From Takakia lepidozioides (taxonomy: Eukaryota; Streptophyta; Takakiopsida; Takakiales; Takakiaceae), in contig CM060731.1 in the NCBI GenBank assembly GCA_030704615.1, positions 38,504,001-38,564,000 of the forward strand: a stretch of DNA of 60,000 bases, given 5' to 3'. Below the pieces are notes generated by a model. The model made no database searches. It saw only the letters and a program-made list of their open reading frames with translations, and was not told the origin of the DNA. The stretch's first letter is position 1; the number at the start of each line of letters is the position of its first letter. Position numbers and translations under genes: made by a program. Of the stretch, positions 45,691 to 57,956 are shown one piece after another.

Positions 45691-45814
45691 TCACATTTTT
45701 GCATTCCTGGATTTATGATTATGTCTCTTTGGCAAGTTCAAGGAGATGCTGACAACGTCATCTGTTCCTCAAGTCCCCTAAAGGAACCCTCCGGATCAGC
45801 TGTGAGTTGGAGTA

Positions 45815-48113
45815 TTGAAGGCTTTCCGAGAATTCACGATGGATCCTCTGTCAGACCCTTGTCCTCCCGAGAAGCGGGCGACACTCTTCTCCTCTTCGGG
45901 TCCTCCTGGGGGTAAAGTCCAAGGTGCAGGTCAAGAACACAAATATCCCGGAGACTTTATCGACCTTTCCCAACATTCCTCACCCTCCCTATTCAGTACG
46001 CAGGGTCTGGTTTATCCAACCCGCAGGGCAACCGTTGGGGACTCGGCTACGGCTCCGCTGCACCTGCTTCCGTCTCTTCCTCGCACAGCACGAGGGTTGG
46101 ATAGCCCAAATCCGTAGGAGTCAGGTGACTTAAACTCATTTCTCGCTCCTTGCTTATTCTCCTAGTTTTACTTAGTTTGGGGTCTGATATTCATCTGTCG
46201 CTCCAGGTAAGAAAATTTGCAGATTATGACCTTCCTGTCAAACGACGTCTGCATTGGAATGCAGTTCCGAGGTAAATTATTCCTTCGTTGCGTTTTCATT
46301 CCATCCAGGATGTCGAGTGCTCAAGGGACAATTTTCTGTGCTTGCCTGTTGTTGCCCCTCCACTTCTCTCGTCGTTCAATGGCAAAACATCTCCAACATC
46401 GACACATCGTGACCCTGAACTGCTCGCACAATGTTATGCACCAAAGAGGCAAAAAAGAGCCCTCGAGCCATTTCCTTCCTCTGCAGGGAATCATTCCAAA
46501 TGACAAAAGGCTGACAAGAAAAAAAGAGCGGACTCCAAACACTTGAGGACTCCCTCGGATGTTGTGGCGCCTCGTCAATCCAAGCCCGCGGGAATCCACT
46601 GTTCTTCTGCAAGACATTCCAATAAGGCTTCAATGGTACATTTCAAAACAATTTCTCTACTTTCGTTTGCAGTTTATTTTTCTGTCCCAAACTAACTCCG
46701 TAATTTTTATACAAGCGAGTAAGGAGCCGCATAACTTCTTGAATGCGCCTCCCGACAAGGTGCGTTCACTAACCTCCACTTGACAGCCGACGTTCATCTT
46801 TTCGTGATCTCGAACTCTTCGATATATGGTCTATTCTTGGTCCTTTACAGTAGTCCATTGTCGGGACACTTATGTTTCCGAAAACGTAGAGGTCATTCTA
46901 AAACTAAGAAACACTTGTTTTTGACGGCATGAACACTTAAATTGCGCAGGATGGTATCGTCCATCAACCTTCATTTGCCACATCGGGGAAGAGGAAACGG
47001 ATGCTGTTAATATTGAGTGTCAACGGTCTCTTTTGCTACCGGCCACCTCCAACCGGCGGTGAATTGTTTAAGGAGAAATTTTGTTTCAGGAAAGTTACAG
47101 TTCATGTTCCCGAAAGACCTTTTGTGGTTCCCCGGCCTGGAGTCTTGAAGTTTCTCAACCTTGCGTTCATGCATTTTCACGTGACAATCTGGTCATGTGC
47201 TGAAAGACATGTTCTTTGTAGGATGCTCGAGTGCTTAGTTCCTACGAAAATTGCGAAGAAGTTTTGCTTCATCTGGTCAGCTGAGGATTGCAAAGACACT
47301 ACTGGTTACATCATGCCTGGGATGAAATATCTCGTTAAGGATATTCGCACTGTTCTTGCCAAGTACCCTGGTACACCCTTTGCAACGCAGGGACAAATAC
47401 TCCTTGTTGATGATGAGCCATCAAAGGGCCTCCGAAACCCACCAAATATTGGATTCTTCCCTATTCATACAAGCCATCACCAAAAGGATTGGTTGACTAG
47501 GATGATATGACAAAAGCTGTGTGGCCATATATATTGAAAATGACAACAGTTGTAGATTACATCAGCGAGAACCCTGCCAAGTGTTCTCGTAAGCCTATTG
47601 GTCGTGACCATGCCTATTGGGCTTGGTATGGAAGATATGTTGATCCTCGTGTTTGGATCCCACAACAAAAGGAACCTGATTACCTTGGTATGTACTTATC
47701 CCACTGTTTGTTGTTTATGGAGAATTTGATCTTGAAAGTGTCTTCCACTTGCACTTTTACTTTATCATTTTTTCTACAAATGTTCCACATTTCAGCTGAC
47801 ATTTGTCATATGAAAAATTGTTTTGCCCAGTCACATTCAAGGAGCGAATTCGAAAAGAAGAAGAAGAGCTTCGTGATTGGCAAGAATGGCGGGCTTCCCG
47901 GCGGGCTTCCCGGGCATCAAGAGATTCAACAAGTAGAGTTCCAAGTAACATTTCGGATGATAATGTTACTACTAGGTTCGAGTTCTCCGAAAGTATTTCC
48001 GTTTCATCTGGTGTGGAGACCGTTGCAAGTGGTTGTGGTAACCGGAGGCGTCTTCGAACACATGCCTTGACTGCGAGCCGTTTGGGAGGAGGCTATGTAA
48101 TATTAATGGGTTA
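45815..48113 (+). pseudogene. FCP1-like unit III
   Basis: Blocks: 45815-46117 (FTMDPLSDPCPPEKRATLFS..., Pro/Ser-rich), 46309-46503 (DVECSRDNFLCLPVVAPPLL, SFNGKTSPTSTHRDPEL), about 46951-47505 and 47507-47691, then 47803-48113. The FCP1-like part is KRMLLILSVNGLFC (motif I with SVNG, first Asp replaced by Ser), VTIWSCAERHVLCRML (motif II) and GQILLVDDEPSKGLRNPPN (acidic pair kept). A frame change near 47490 leads to KAVWPYILKMTTVVDYISEN. The last block is a charged helix-like segment (RIRKEEEELRDWQEWRASRR). With the nucleophile Asp missing it is unlikely to be a phosphatase. Confidence 0.55.
46771..46794. repeat. 24-bp palindrome family, copy 8 (degenerate)
   Basis: AACCTCCACTT, GA, CAGCCGACGTT, between coding blocks of FCP1-like unit III. 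Confidence 0.45.
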
Positions 48114-48566
48114 GTGTAAGCCGTTGTATGGCTTCGAGCCGCTGGATAACATTAAGTCCAACGGATGTACAGTTGACGTTACATTATGTCTGACTGCAAC
48201 GCCAAAGTTGCAATCTCTAATAAAATATGAATGTTTATCAATGTATGCCGACACATTCTTTCATATCATCCTCTTCATCACATGCCATGATTGTTCTATG
48301 TTTGGTTTTGTATGTCATCTGATATGACAACCATTTTTTGCAAAAAGTTTTATATATCTGACCTCACATCATGGTGTAATTTATTGCATCCTCCCATTTT
48401 TTTCGTGAACGTCAACTTGGCATTGGATGTTCTTCTAAAACCACAATACATACTTATATTGTCTCCAAAAAATGTTTGGAGGATTATATTGTATATAAAA
48501 TAATCAAAATAATCATATATATCGCTTTATTTCAATAATAAATTTTGTTTATTCATATTTCTCATA

Positions 48567-48665
48567 TTATTTCTGGACCAAACAAAAGTCCAGAATTAGT
48601 TAAAATAGTGTTCTAATATTATTTCTGGACCAAACAAAAGTCCAGAATTAATTAAAATAGTGTTG
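48567..48665. repeat. Two tandem 52-bp units, each with an 8-bp hairpin
   Basis: Hairpin arms TTCTGGAC/GTCCAGAA with a 9-nt loop at 48571-48595 and 48623-48647. The surrounding 52 bp are almost identical in both units (one G/A difference in AATTAGTT/AATTAATT). Confidence 0.85.
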
Positions 48666-49384
48666 TATATAGGCATCACTCATTTATATATCTCTCTTAA
48701 AAAAAAAAAAAATTAACAACTCACTGCAGTATTACTTAAGACTTTGCATCACTACTATGTGATATTTTGATGATTGTTTGCATGTCGACAAATGGACCAG
48801 CCACATCGAGGATTTACATCATGCAGAGACACCAGATCACATATGAACACATGATTTGAGATCACCACGCGGGAACCAGTAGACCTGTATAGACCATAAC
48901 TCGTTTGGCAAGACTTAATTTGGATATCCAACAGGTCTTCACATTATGGAACACTCGTGACAACATTTGAAAATGTAAATGTGACATTGTGCCCCCACGC
49001 TCCATTGCAGATAGCCAAGTTGTCAAACACCCGTCTTCAATGAATTTTTGTATTACAGTGAAAGAGACCGATGTCCATATCACAAACGCCGACCCCAACA
49101 GTGCATGAAATTTTGAAGACTTTGGTAGCATTCATATTCTATTTCGTTGGATCATTATTTGGACGACCCCATCCCCTTTTCACGACGTCTTGTTATATGT
49201 ACACTGCAATGCAATCTCCTTAGATGTCTCAGTTCTGCAACCTCAAATTCCTGTTCGAGTTCTAACACATCACAAGACCCTTCGATTTCTAGATCTTCTA
49301 ATGGAGTTATATACAAAGTCTATCTTGATATCTATTCGGTCTCTCAATTCCCATTCTCTCATTGAAATTAGGAATGGATCCCAC

Positions 49385-49432
49385 ATGGCAATTGCATGTA
49401 TCGCAAGAGTGGCGATTGCATGCAATTGCCAT
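49385..49432. repeat. Inverted repeat with 14-bp perfect arms
   Basis: ATGGCAATTGCATG at 49385-49398 and its exact complement CATGCAATTGCCAT at 49419-49432, with a 20-nt loop. It could be a MITE core or a hairpin RNA. Confidence 0.75.
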
Positions 49433-51160
49433 CTGGGCCCGCATGTAGGCTACGCGCCCACCACCCTGCTCCCCCTCCACTGCATATCTATCCCCATTGG
49501 CCGATTTTCTTTTTCCTTGAGATTGGGATGCATAATATTCATTACATAAACAATTAAATGAATAAATCTTCATACCAATAACTCTCGTATTGTGCTTGAA
49601 CTTTGGAACCAATGCGAATTCCCATTAATCCGCCCAAGAGACCGTTTCGGGTTTTGATGAAGTAGATTTTTCAATATTTTTTTTTTCAGATTTTAAGTTT
49701 ATAATAGTTCCAATACATTTCTGAACACGGCCCACCTTCTAACATTAAAATTAGTGAATTTTACCGAATTATCTGACCCTGCAAGTTTCTTAGAAAACAC
49801 AGGGGTCACGAAATTGGAGTATGCGGGGGGCACGTGGAGTTGACTGTCTAAGTGGCGAGACATAATTTGGCCCATAGTTGGGCTAAGTTTTGTAAATTCT
49901 ACCTTGGATCTAGAATTTGTTTTGACCAGGCTCACTATTGTAGTGCATTCCACTTCCTCACCAAAGGATTGAGTAAAACATCTCCTTATCAACGGGTCAA
50001 TTGTTGGAATGGGCTCACCTTGAATTGCCAAGCTATGGAAGTCATTTTGAACCCCCCCTAAACACATACAAAGGACCGTTCATAAAAAAAAATTGTTGTT
50101 TGGCTTGAAATTTTCATAATAGCTGGCTAAGCACGATACCATACCCATTTTTATGTGGGAGGCAAAAGCAAGGAAAATCAACCCGTCACTCAAATAGCTT
50201 GGTCAAAGCTCAAATTATATACTTTGCAAAATCCAAAAACAAAAGAAACATTAAAATCTCTTTAGTCGTATGGTGAATTTCTCTGCAATTTGTTGAGTTG
50301 ATGTAATGGTAGCAAAGATGAATTTGGCAAGGTTCTTTCTTGGGATGTCACAATGTAGGTGCGTAGCCTCAGTTAATTCGCCAGACGTCAATTTTTTGGG
50401 AGGTGAAATTTGCCCAATTGGCGGGCCCTAAGGGCTAATTTGCTGCCATGCCATGCAAAATAAATAAAGTCAATTATTGTTTAAAAAAGGGCCACTTTGT
50501 TGGCCTGCCTTTGGCTAATAGGGCCAACAATGATCGGTCTATGCCTTCCAAGGGCAGAGTTAAGCCATTGGCCCAAGTGTCCAGTGTCATCTAAGTCCAA
50601 GTGCGTCTCCTATGTCGAGGCCCATGTTTGAAGAATTGAAATCGATATACTTGAAAATGAAGTTGGATGTTTGTTTAGTTACCAAGAATGTGTCGTACAT
50701 GAATGCAACTAATGTTTAAAGAATAAAGTGTAAACATGAGATGTGATTCAGAGATTGGAATTTGGTGAAAAAGTTAAAAGTTATATTAATACTTTTATAT
50801 ATACAATCATATATCGAAGAAACCAATTTTTTTTTTCAGGAATTTATTTAGTAGTAATATATCCATATATCTATGAAAGAGGTTATTTTCTCCTCTCACC
50901 ACAATTAAGGGGCCTGATTTGTGAGCAGTCGCTCCTAGTGTTTCCCTTATATATATATAAATATAGTTAGTTAGTTATTGTTCCAAAAACTTAGCCCACT
51001 TTGCTACTTTTCACGGATTTCCAAAGACCAAAAGTACTTGAAATTCCAAGTGTCCCTCACCGCAGGTCCAAAAAATTATGAGACCGAGGCCATGCACCCG
51101 TCCTTATGGAGGGCTTTCCAACGTTACCAAGCACGGGCCAGGGCTTGGAGATCTCAACGC

Positions 51161-51167
51161 TATAAAA
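51161..51167 (+). promoter_or_regulatory. Candidate TATA box of the ALDH gene
   Basis: TATAAAA after CAACGC, 764 bp upstream of the ALDH start codon. The distance would need a long or intron-containing 5' leader, so the assignment is tentative. Confidence 0.3.
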
Positions 51168-51930
51168 CAAAACAACACTAAACAAACAAAGAAACAAACT
51201 ACCTTGCTACATATATTGATCTCATGGTTATAATGACCCTTTCTATTGAAAAAAACATCAACAAATTTGGACATGAACAAGCTCAAAAAAGAACCACCAT
51301 TCATGTGGCAGCATGTTCAACTCTTTTGCATCCGGCATGTTGTGGAAAGAGTCATGCTGAGCATTCATACATTCAAAAGTCCAGTTCTTTTCAAGCCTCT
51401 ACAAACTTACAAACAACCAAATGTATTTGCAAGGACTCTTGAACCATCACCATCACCATCACGCTCTCAAACTTCTGCTCAGTAAATCGCTAGACTCCTT
51501 TGCTTGTTTTGTCCAAGCCAAAAATTAGGTGGATCATGATCCGTTATGTGTGATCTGTCAAAAAACCAGCAAAAAGATTGTGAAGCTTTCCAGGAAGAGC
51601 TTGTGATGATGAGGAGTTTGGTGGAAGTGAGTGTTTTTTGGGTCTCCTTTGTGGACGGCAAGGCAGCGGCTACCCGTAACGCCCCCATACCTATAAATAT
51701 TGAAATAGGTGGTCCTGACTCCTGTCACCTCAGACTTGTCTAAGTTTCGAGCCTGCTCTTTCTGCCTGCCCTCTGATAGAGAATCAGAGAGAAAGAGAAG
51801 ATGGGTACCACTCCTGAGTAGCCTTTTCCTCAAACCTCTCATTCTCAAAGCACGGAAGACGTTTGATCTGGGTACAGACAGCGGTGAGAATCACTTTCTG
51901 AAAGACTATAATCAGCTTTCGTAAGGAGCT

Positions 51931-54900
51931 ATGCTAGCCTTAGCTGGCACCCAGCTGCACATACCGTCTCGCGAACTGAGTGGAGAGGAAGGGCCAACTC
52001 GGTTGGATGCAGCTCAAATTGTGAATGACCTCCGAAAAACAATCAAAAGCGGTCATACTAGGAGTGAGGCTTGGAGATTGGAACAACTTAATGGACTTCT
52101 CACATTGGTTACAGAGCAAGAGGAAGAGATAACAAAAGCAATTCTTGAAGACCTTTGCAAGCCGGCCTATGAGACCTACATATCTGAAGTCAGTGTCCAT
52201 CACCTCTTATTTTTCCCTCCTCTTCTTTCTTTTATGGCAACTTCCATGTCACCTTGTCACAATTAACATTGTCTTCTTAACGTGGGGCCCTACACGACAT
52301 TTTGAGTTTCTTCGTATTTTTGAGTATTTCACTAAAGTATTATGAAGATGTCTTATTATTATCTCTGTATAGAAAGGTGGTTGTTTTAGGACAGCCAGCC
52401 TTCTGATAAAGCATTTCAAGTTCCAAAAGCACGGTAGTGGGCTTTCGTTTTGGGGTGAAGTGTTGCTTGTAAATTTCATGACATGTTAGTGGTGGTGTGT
52501 TTACGCTGGATAGATTTTAATGCCGTTCACATAGCAAGTGGGCAGTGTGCCTCTCTCAAAGTTGCAAAGCCAGTGAAGTCACTCTTTAAGTAGAGCTGCA
52601 AATCGGAGTGAAACGTGACATAAAGAGAGTGTTTTGTCATTTCTAGGTGATACTGAGCTGTGTACTCTAGCTTTGTGAAACCATTTTAGGGGTCATTTTG
52701 AATCAGTTAGGAGATTTGTCTAAGGCCGTAGTGTCAGCTCATTGTTTTTACCTTTCCTAGCTCTGATCAAGTTGTGAAAAGGTTGGCGATGGAGATAATA
52801 TTGAGCCATTGCTGATTGTGCAGCTGTCTGTGACGACTAATGCATGCAAGCTGGCCATCAAAGAGCTCAAGAACTGGATGACGCCACAAAAGGTGTGGTG
52901 GTTGATTTGACTAAAATCTTTTGATAATTGCAAAATGCTTTTGGCCAAGGGAACCAAAACATCAAACTATTTTAGGTTTGTTCATGTTAGATTTTGGTTT
53001 CTTCTGTGGTGGCATAGACCAAGTACATATCTGCGTAATTGTACAAGTGGATGTCTATGTCTTGTCCTCAGTTTAGGAATGTTTGTCTTTCTCATTCGTG
53101 TTGAGTCTGTGTCTCTTGGTCTCAAAGAAGACCCTATTGCTCAAGGTTGGTTATTTGTAATATCTGCGAGTAAAGGAATGAAAGGCACGCTGCTTGGGAT
53201 TTGACACAGGTGTCAGGAACACTAGCAACTTACCCATCCTCAGGTGCCATAGTTCCAGAGCCGCTTGGAGTTGCATTGGTGATATCTCCTTGGAATTTTC
53301 CCTTCTGTAAGTTGTTGGGAACCACTATGCTACTGTTATTCTTGACTCCTGAAAATTTGACTCCTTATCACTAGGACTCTTGAAGCTCTATGCTGAGCTC
53401 TCATTCTCTAGGTGTGAATATTATGTTTCCATTATGTATGCACTACCTTGAAATGGGTACAATTTTAGGGCCTGGTTTTTCTTCATGAACGCCATGTTAT
53501 GGATACAACATGCCATGTAGACACTACTTTCCCCTCCGCTGCAGTTGGGACCTTTGGGTTAGGCAACTAGCTATGTGCCAGGTGAGGATGCTGACCTCTG
53601 TTACGGGATTATGTTGCAGTGTTGGCCATGGATCCTATTATAGGGGCTGTTTCTGCTGGTTGTGCGGTGGTCCTGAAGCCATCAGAGCTTGCACCAGCTA
53701 CTTCAGCTCTCCTTGCAAAACTTATTCCGATGTATTTGGACAGGACTGCAATTTGCGTGGTAGAAGGAGCTGTGCCTGAAATTACTGCTTTGCTCGAACA
53801 AAAGTGGGACAAATTTTTTTATACAGGTGGACATGTTGTATTCATGGTTGCCAAAGTCTGACAAATGTGTCACTCTATGGTCTGGTTGTTTTGTTTAATT
53901 GTTTATCAATCTGTTTCTGACTAATTACCATTTCAGAATGTTGTGAGAGCTCTTTAATGAGCTGCCTCTATTGAACTTTTCAGGTAATGCAAGGGTTGGA
54001 AGAATAATAATGGCTGCTGCCTCTAAGCACCTCATTCCAGTGACACTAGAACTTGGTGGGAAGTGCCCAGCATATATGGATTCCACAGTGGATTTGAAGG
54101 TATAGCAGGCTACTGAGTTTATGGGAGCAGAAAGTAAGAGGTGGTCTTCTGTCTCAGAATACTATGAGAGCTGCTTGGGAGGAGTTTGTGGCGCACCGGA
54201 GGTCAGATTTGTTTGAAGATTCTATAGTGGCTCCTAAAACACTATGTAGAACATAAATTTGTTTTGGAACTGATGGTATACTTGGTGTCCATTATGGGCT
54301 AGGTGGCTCTAAAGAGAATTGCTGTGGGAAAATGGGGGAACAACAATGGACAAGCATGTATCTCACCAGATTACTTGTTGGTTGAAGAATCTATTGTGCC
54401 CAAAGTGGTAAGGTCCTGTTTTCAACGTCTTTCATTTTCTGTTCTCTGCCACCCTCACCTTCACCTGCTGATAGCGTCCTTTCATTATGTGGATACTACG
54501 TGAGTACTGGCCCAGGCCTGTGATGGAGTTCCCTAGTGACAGGGGGACTGATACCCCCAAATGCAAACTAATCTGGTTGGTACAGGTATATTTAAACTTG
54601 GGATGGATATCTGTAAACTCCTAGAGGGTTTATAATTTGTGAGGACCACTTTTTTCACATTTGCAAAGGATGGGAAATGTAGACACTTTCATAAGCTTTC
54701 TTTGAATGCAAATGGTGTAAGTTGTACGATGTAGACATGGGGAGATTACTGTTTGTGAACTATTTCTGTGTGGCATCCCTATGCAAGATAGAAGACGCTG
54801 ACTAATTTAGTGTACTTGCACCTCTAGGTTGAGACTCTAAGGAACACTATTGTGGAATTTTTTGGGGAGGATCCACAAACTTCAAAAGACTTGGCACGTG

Positions 54901-57900
54901 TCGTTAATTATCACCACTTTTTGCGGTTGATGGGGCTTCTGGATGATCCTAGGACAAGGGATAAAATTGTACATGGTGGTGAGCGAGATAAGGAGAGTTT
55001 GTGAGTACCTGCCTTTCTATGCACACTTCCATGTGTCTTTGTGGCTGCTCCATACATTCTGGATATCCTGGCCTTGGGATTCATGGGCATCTACTTCAGT
55101 GTAAGGTTTATGGGGATCATTCTCATGAGAATAGGAATTGTGAAGTCAGTCGATTGCTATAGGAGATTACTGGTTCTCATGTTGGGCAAGTGGGTTTTAC
55201 ATTATTGATTGCAGGTATATTGCTCCTACAGTCTTGCTTGACACGAATTTGGATGCCCCCATTATGACTGAGGAGATCTTTGGCCCCTTGCTTCCCATCA
55301 TAACGGTGTCCTCTCTCTCTCTTTATTTTAAACTAAATTTGATTTGATTTGCTTTTGTTTCCATATCCTTTACAGGTTGTGATCTCACAACTGGCTCCAA
55401 TTGTATCGATATCTCGTGGGAAGTGCCTGTGAAGTCATCCGCAAAACATAAGGGCTGGTATGGTGGCATCACCCACCCTTAACCCAAACCCCTCACTTTC
55501 CACTTCCTCGAGGAGTTGATTGAAAAACACTGAAGAGCAGATGGGAGGGGGTACATCCTTGAGCTATACCTTGGTCTATGTCAAAGAATTTAGACTTCTG
55601 TCCATTAACAGTGACACAGCTTTTGGTGTGAGCATACAAGTTATGGACCACTCTCCACATCTTTCCCTTGATCCCAGATGACCAGAGTCAGAGCCATAGA
55701 TCATCCCTCCACTCTGTGTCATTAGTCTTTTTGACATCCAAGAGACAAAAGTGTGTTTCCCTTCTTTTTTCCTTCCCTGGATAATCTGACTTAGAGTGAA
55801 GATATGATCCACACAGCCCCTGTTTCTCCAAAAGCCAGGGCACAGAGAGAAATGAAATGAATGAAATGAAATGGTACTTTATAACGTCCGCGGAAAGCTC
55901 ATAGAGCTTATGGGACAAAATGGAAACATGAGAGAGGAACAAGTCCAGAAACCACAATTAATGTTCTAGTGAATGTCGAAGGGTGAAGGCCTCGTGCAGG
56001 TAGGCTGCCAAGCATTTTTGATCCTCATAGTGGAAGACATCAGTGAGAGTTTGGGTTCCACTGAATAAACAGTGGAATCTCCCACGGATCTCGTAGTATA
56101 GAGGGCAGTAGAAGAAGAAGTGTTCTTCAGTTTCGATTTCCTGGCTGCGCCCTATGCAAGCTGGACATAGGCGGTCCTCCCGTTGCAGGTTTTCCCATCT
56201 GCCAGTCTCTATCCGTAGGTTGTGGGAACCCACCCTGAACCGCCCCAATGCCCTCAGGAGGGAAGGAGATAAGGATGCTGAAAGGTAATTTGGTCTCAAG
56301 ATTCTATTGTCGCAGAGCACCAAGAATGTCTCTCGATAGAAGTGGAGCTTTGTTGTGAGATTGGGTAGCTTCCAAGTTCTCTGGACATGTAATTCCATAA
56401 GCTCTCTCTTAATGAGTCTGTTGCGGTCATGTCTGTACGTGATGTCCACCTCATCTGGATTCATTGGTAATAGGAAAGCAATAGAAAGTCCGTTACGTAG
56501 AAATAAACTGTCCACTCGAGCATACCAGGAGTTCCTGAAACCTGCAGCTTTGAGCCTCATAGATGTTGTGAGGGCCCTTGCCACGAGCGCCTTGGGTGGA
56601 AGGGCCTGTAATCTATGGAGAAAGATTGTAAGCCGGAAGAGGGCCTCGGAGAGAGAGAAAGAGAAAAAGAGAAAAGAGAGAAACTTTGTCACACCTATGG
56701 AGAGCTTATGGGACAGAGCAGAAGGCGCTTGTGGTGGCATATCTGTGTGGAACTTGCATGCCACCTATCGATCTTGTAGCTCTATAACGAGATTACTCAA
56801 AACCAACTACCATCCTTTCGCAGGTGTCACACGGTCACAAACTACAGTATGTTTTGATGAAACTTGCGGATTAATGGTGCAGACTGCAGACTGGGTCTTC
56901 TGGGTCTGTGTCTTTTTGGGTTCTAGGTGGGCTAAGGGTCTTGGATTGAGCATAGTCTGTGAGGTGTCAGCTCCTGGTAAGTATGTCTGGCAAGGGATTT
57001 ATGTCAACCTCAACTACGAGATGCAAAATCCTCCTGAGGGAAAAGGTACTCTCTAGTTGCCATAGTATTCATTTCCAGGGAAATGCTGGATACAGATATG
57101 CTATCATTTTGGTTAATTTGGTAAAAACCTTGGAGGTGGCAACCTGAGGCTTGCACCTCTTCAGTAGTCTCTTGTGATGACATGGCTCTGTCACCCTGTG
57201 GTACTAAAGGTGGCTTGATGACTAGCAAGTGGAGGATATTTTTGACCATTTTTCAATGAATTGCTAATCAAGCAACTTTCGATTATCTGTGGACTAGGTT
57301 AAGGGGGTGGATGAAGCCATAGACATCATTACTGAGCGGTCAAAGCCCCTGGCACTCTATGTCTTCACCACCAACAAGTATGTGGAGCAGAAGATGGTGT
57401 CAGAAGTACCTGCTGGTGGCATGGTGGTGAATGATACTATCTTACATGTCTGTCTTCCTTTAAACTATTTGAAGCCTTTGTGTTTTTTTTTCTGTCTGCA
57501 TGATGGTGGGCAGTGAACTGAAGTCCGTATGATTATTTTTTGTTGATTCTGGAAGCTCTAGATGCATGTTAGTATCTTTTGACATAACTTCTGAAATCTA
57601 CATTGCCCGGAAAATCAGCAGGCCTTCTGTTGGAGGTGACTTCTCTTTGAGAACAGGATCTTATCTTTGGTTTGATGGAGGATTTTTCAAACCCATGTTG
57701 ACAGTGATACTTATCCTTGGCTGATGTGGGACCGTGGTTTCTGCAGTTTCTTGTTCCTGGTCTACCATTTGGAGGAGTTGGGGAGAGTGGGATGGGTGCA
57801 TACCATGGCAAGTTTTCCTTTGACGCTTTCAGTCACAAAAAGGCAGTTTTGTACAGGGGTGTGGGAGAAGATATCTCTGCAAGGTATCCTCCATATACTA

Positions 57901-57956
57901 GGACAAAGCAAAGCATTGTGAGAGGTTTTCTGGCAGGGGACATGGCCTTGTCCTGA
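51931..57956 (+). CDS. ALDH3: Plant-type class 3 aldehyde dehydrogenase (ALDH3), complete, ten exons
   Basis: Exons: 51931-52188, 52824-52892, 53210-53306, 53620-53826, 53984-54099, 54303-54407, 54828-55000, 55215-55305, 57298-57447 and 57747-57956; they sum to 1,476 bp, 491 residues plus TGA, with phase kept at every join. Landmarks in order: [24 protein letters not shown] (cofactor region), [40 protein letters not shown] (catalytic Glu), [11 protein letters not shown] (catalytic Cys), [24 protein letters not shown] and [20 protein letters not shown]. It oxidises medium-chain and stress-derived aldehydes to acids with NAD(P)+. No stop or frame break is seen, so it should be functional. Intron 8 (55306-57297) is enlarged by LINE pieces. 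There is a C-terminal extension of about 30 residues after AVLYRG. Confidence 0.95.
55385..55855 (-). mobile_element. LINE reverse-transcriptase palm fragment in ALDH intron 8
   Basis: Read on the minus strand in shifting frames: [36 protein letters not shown], then [20 protein letters not shown] and, after a frame change, the ADDF catalytic motif and [13 protein letters not shown]. This order is RT palm of a non-LTR retrotransposon. It is antisense to ALDH. Confidence 0.8.
55958..56764 (-). mobile_element. LINE ORF2 C-terminal fragment in ALDH intron 8
   Basis: A 268-codon open frame. Near the end it has [20 protein letters not shown], then [20 protein letters not shown] and YCPLYYEIR, the Cys/His zinc-binding end of many LINE ORF2 proteins. 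Reading on the same strand, this C-terminal piece precedes the palm piece, the reverse of a normal ORF2. The two are therefore separate or rearranged insertions. Confidence 0.75.

Larger units (their letters stand above)
48114..51930. other. AT-rich intergenic region, no gene seen
   Basis: Frames are short and lack motifs. It contains a duplicated hairpin unit at 48567-48665, an inverted repeat at 49385-49432, and at the right end the presumed promoter and 5' leader of the ALDH gene. Confidence 0.55.
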
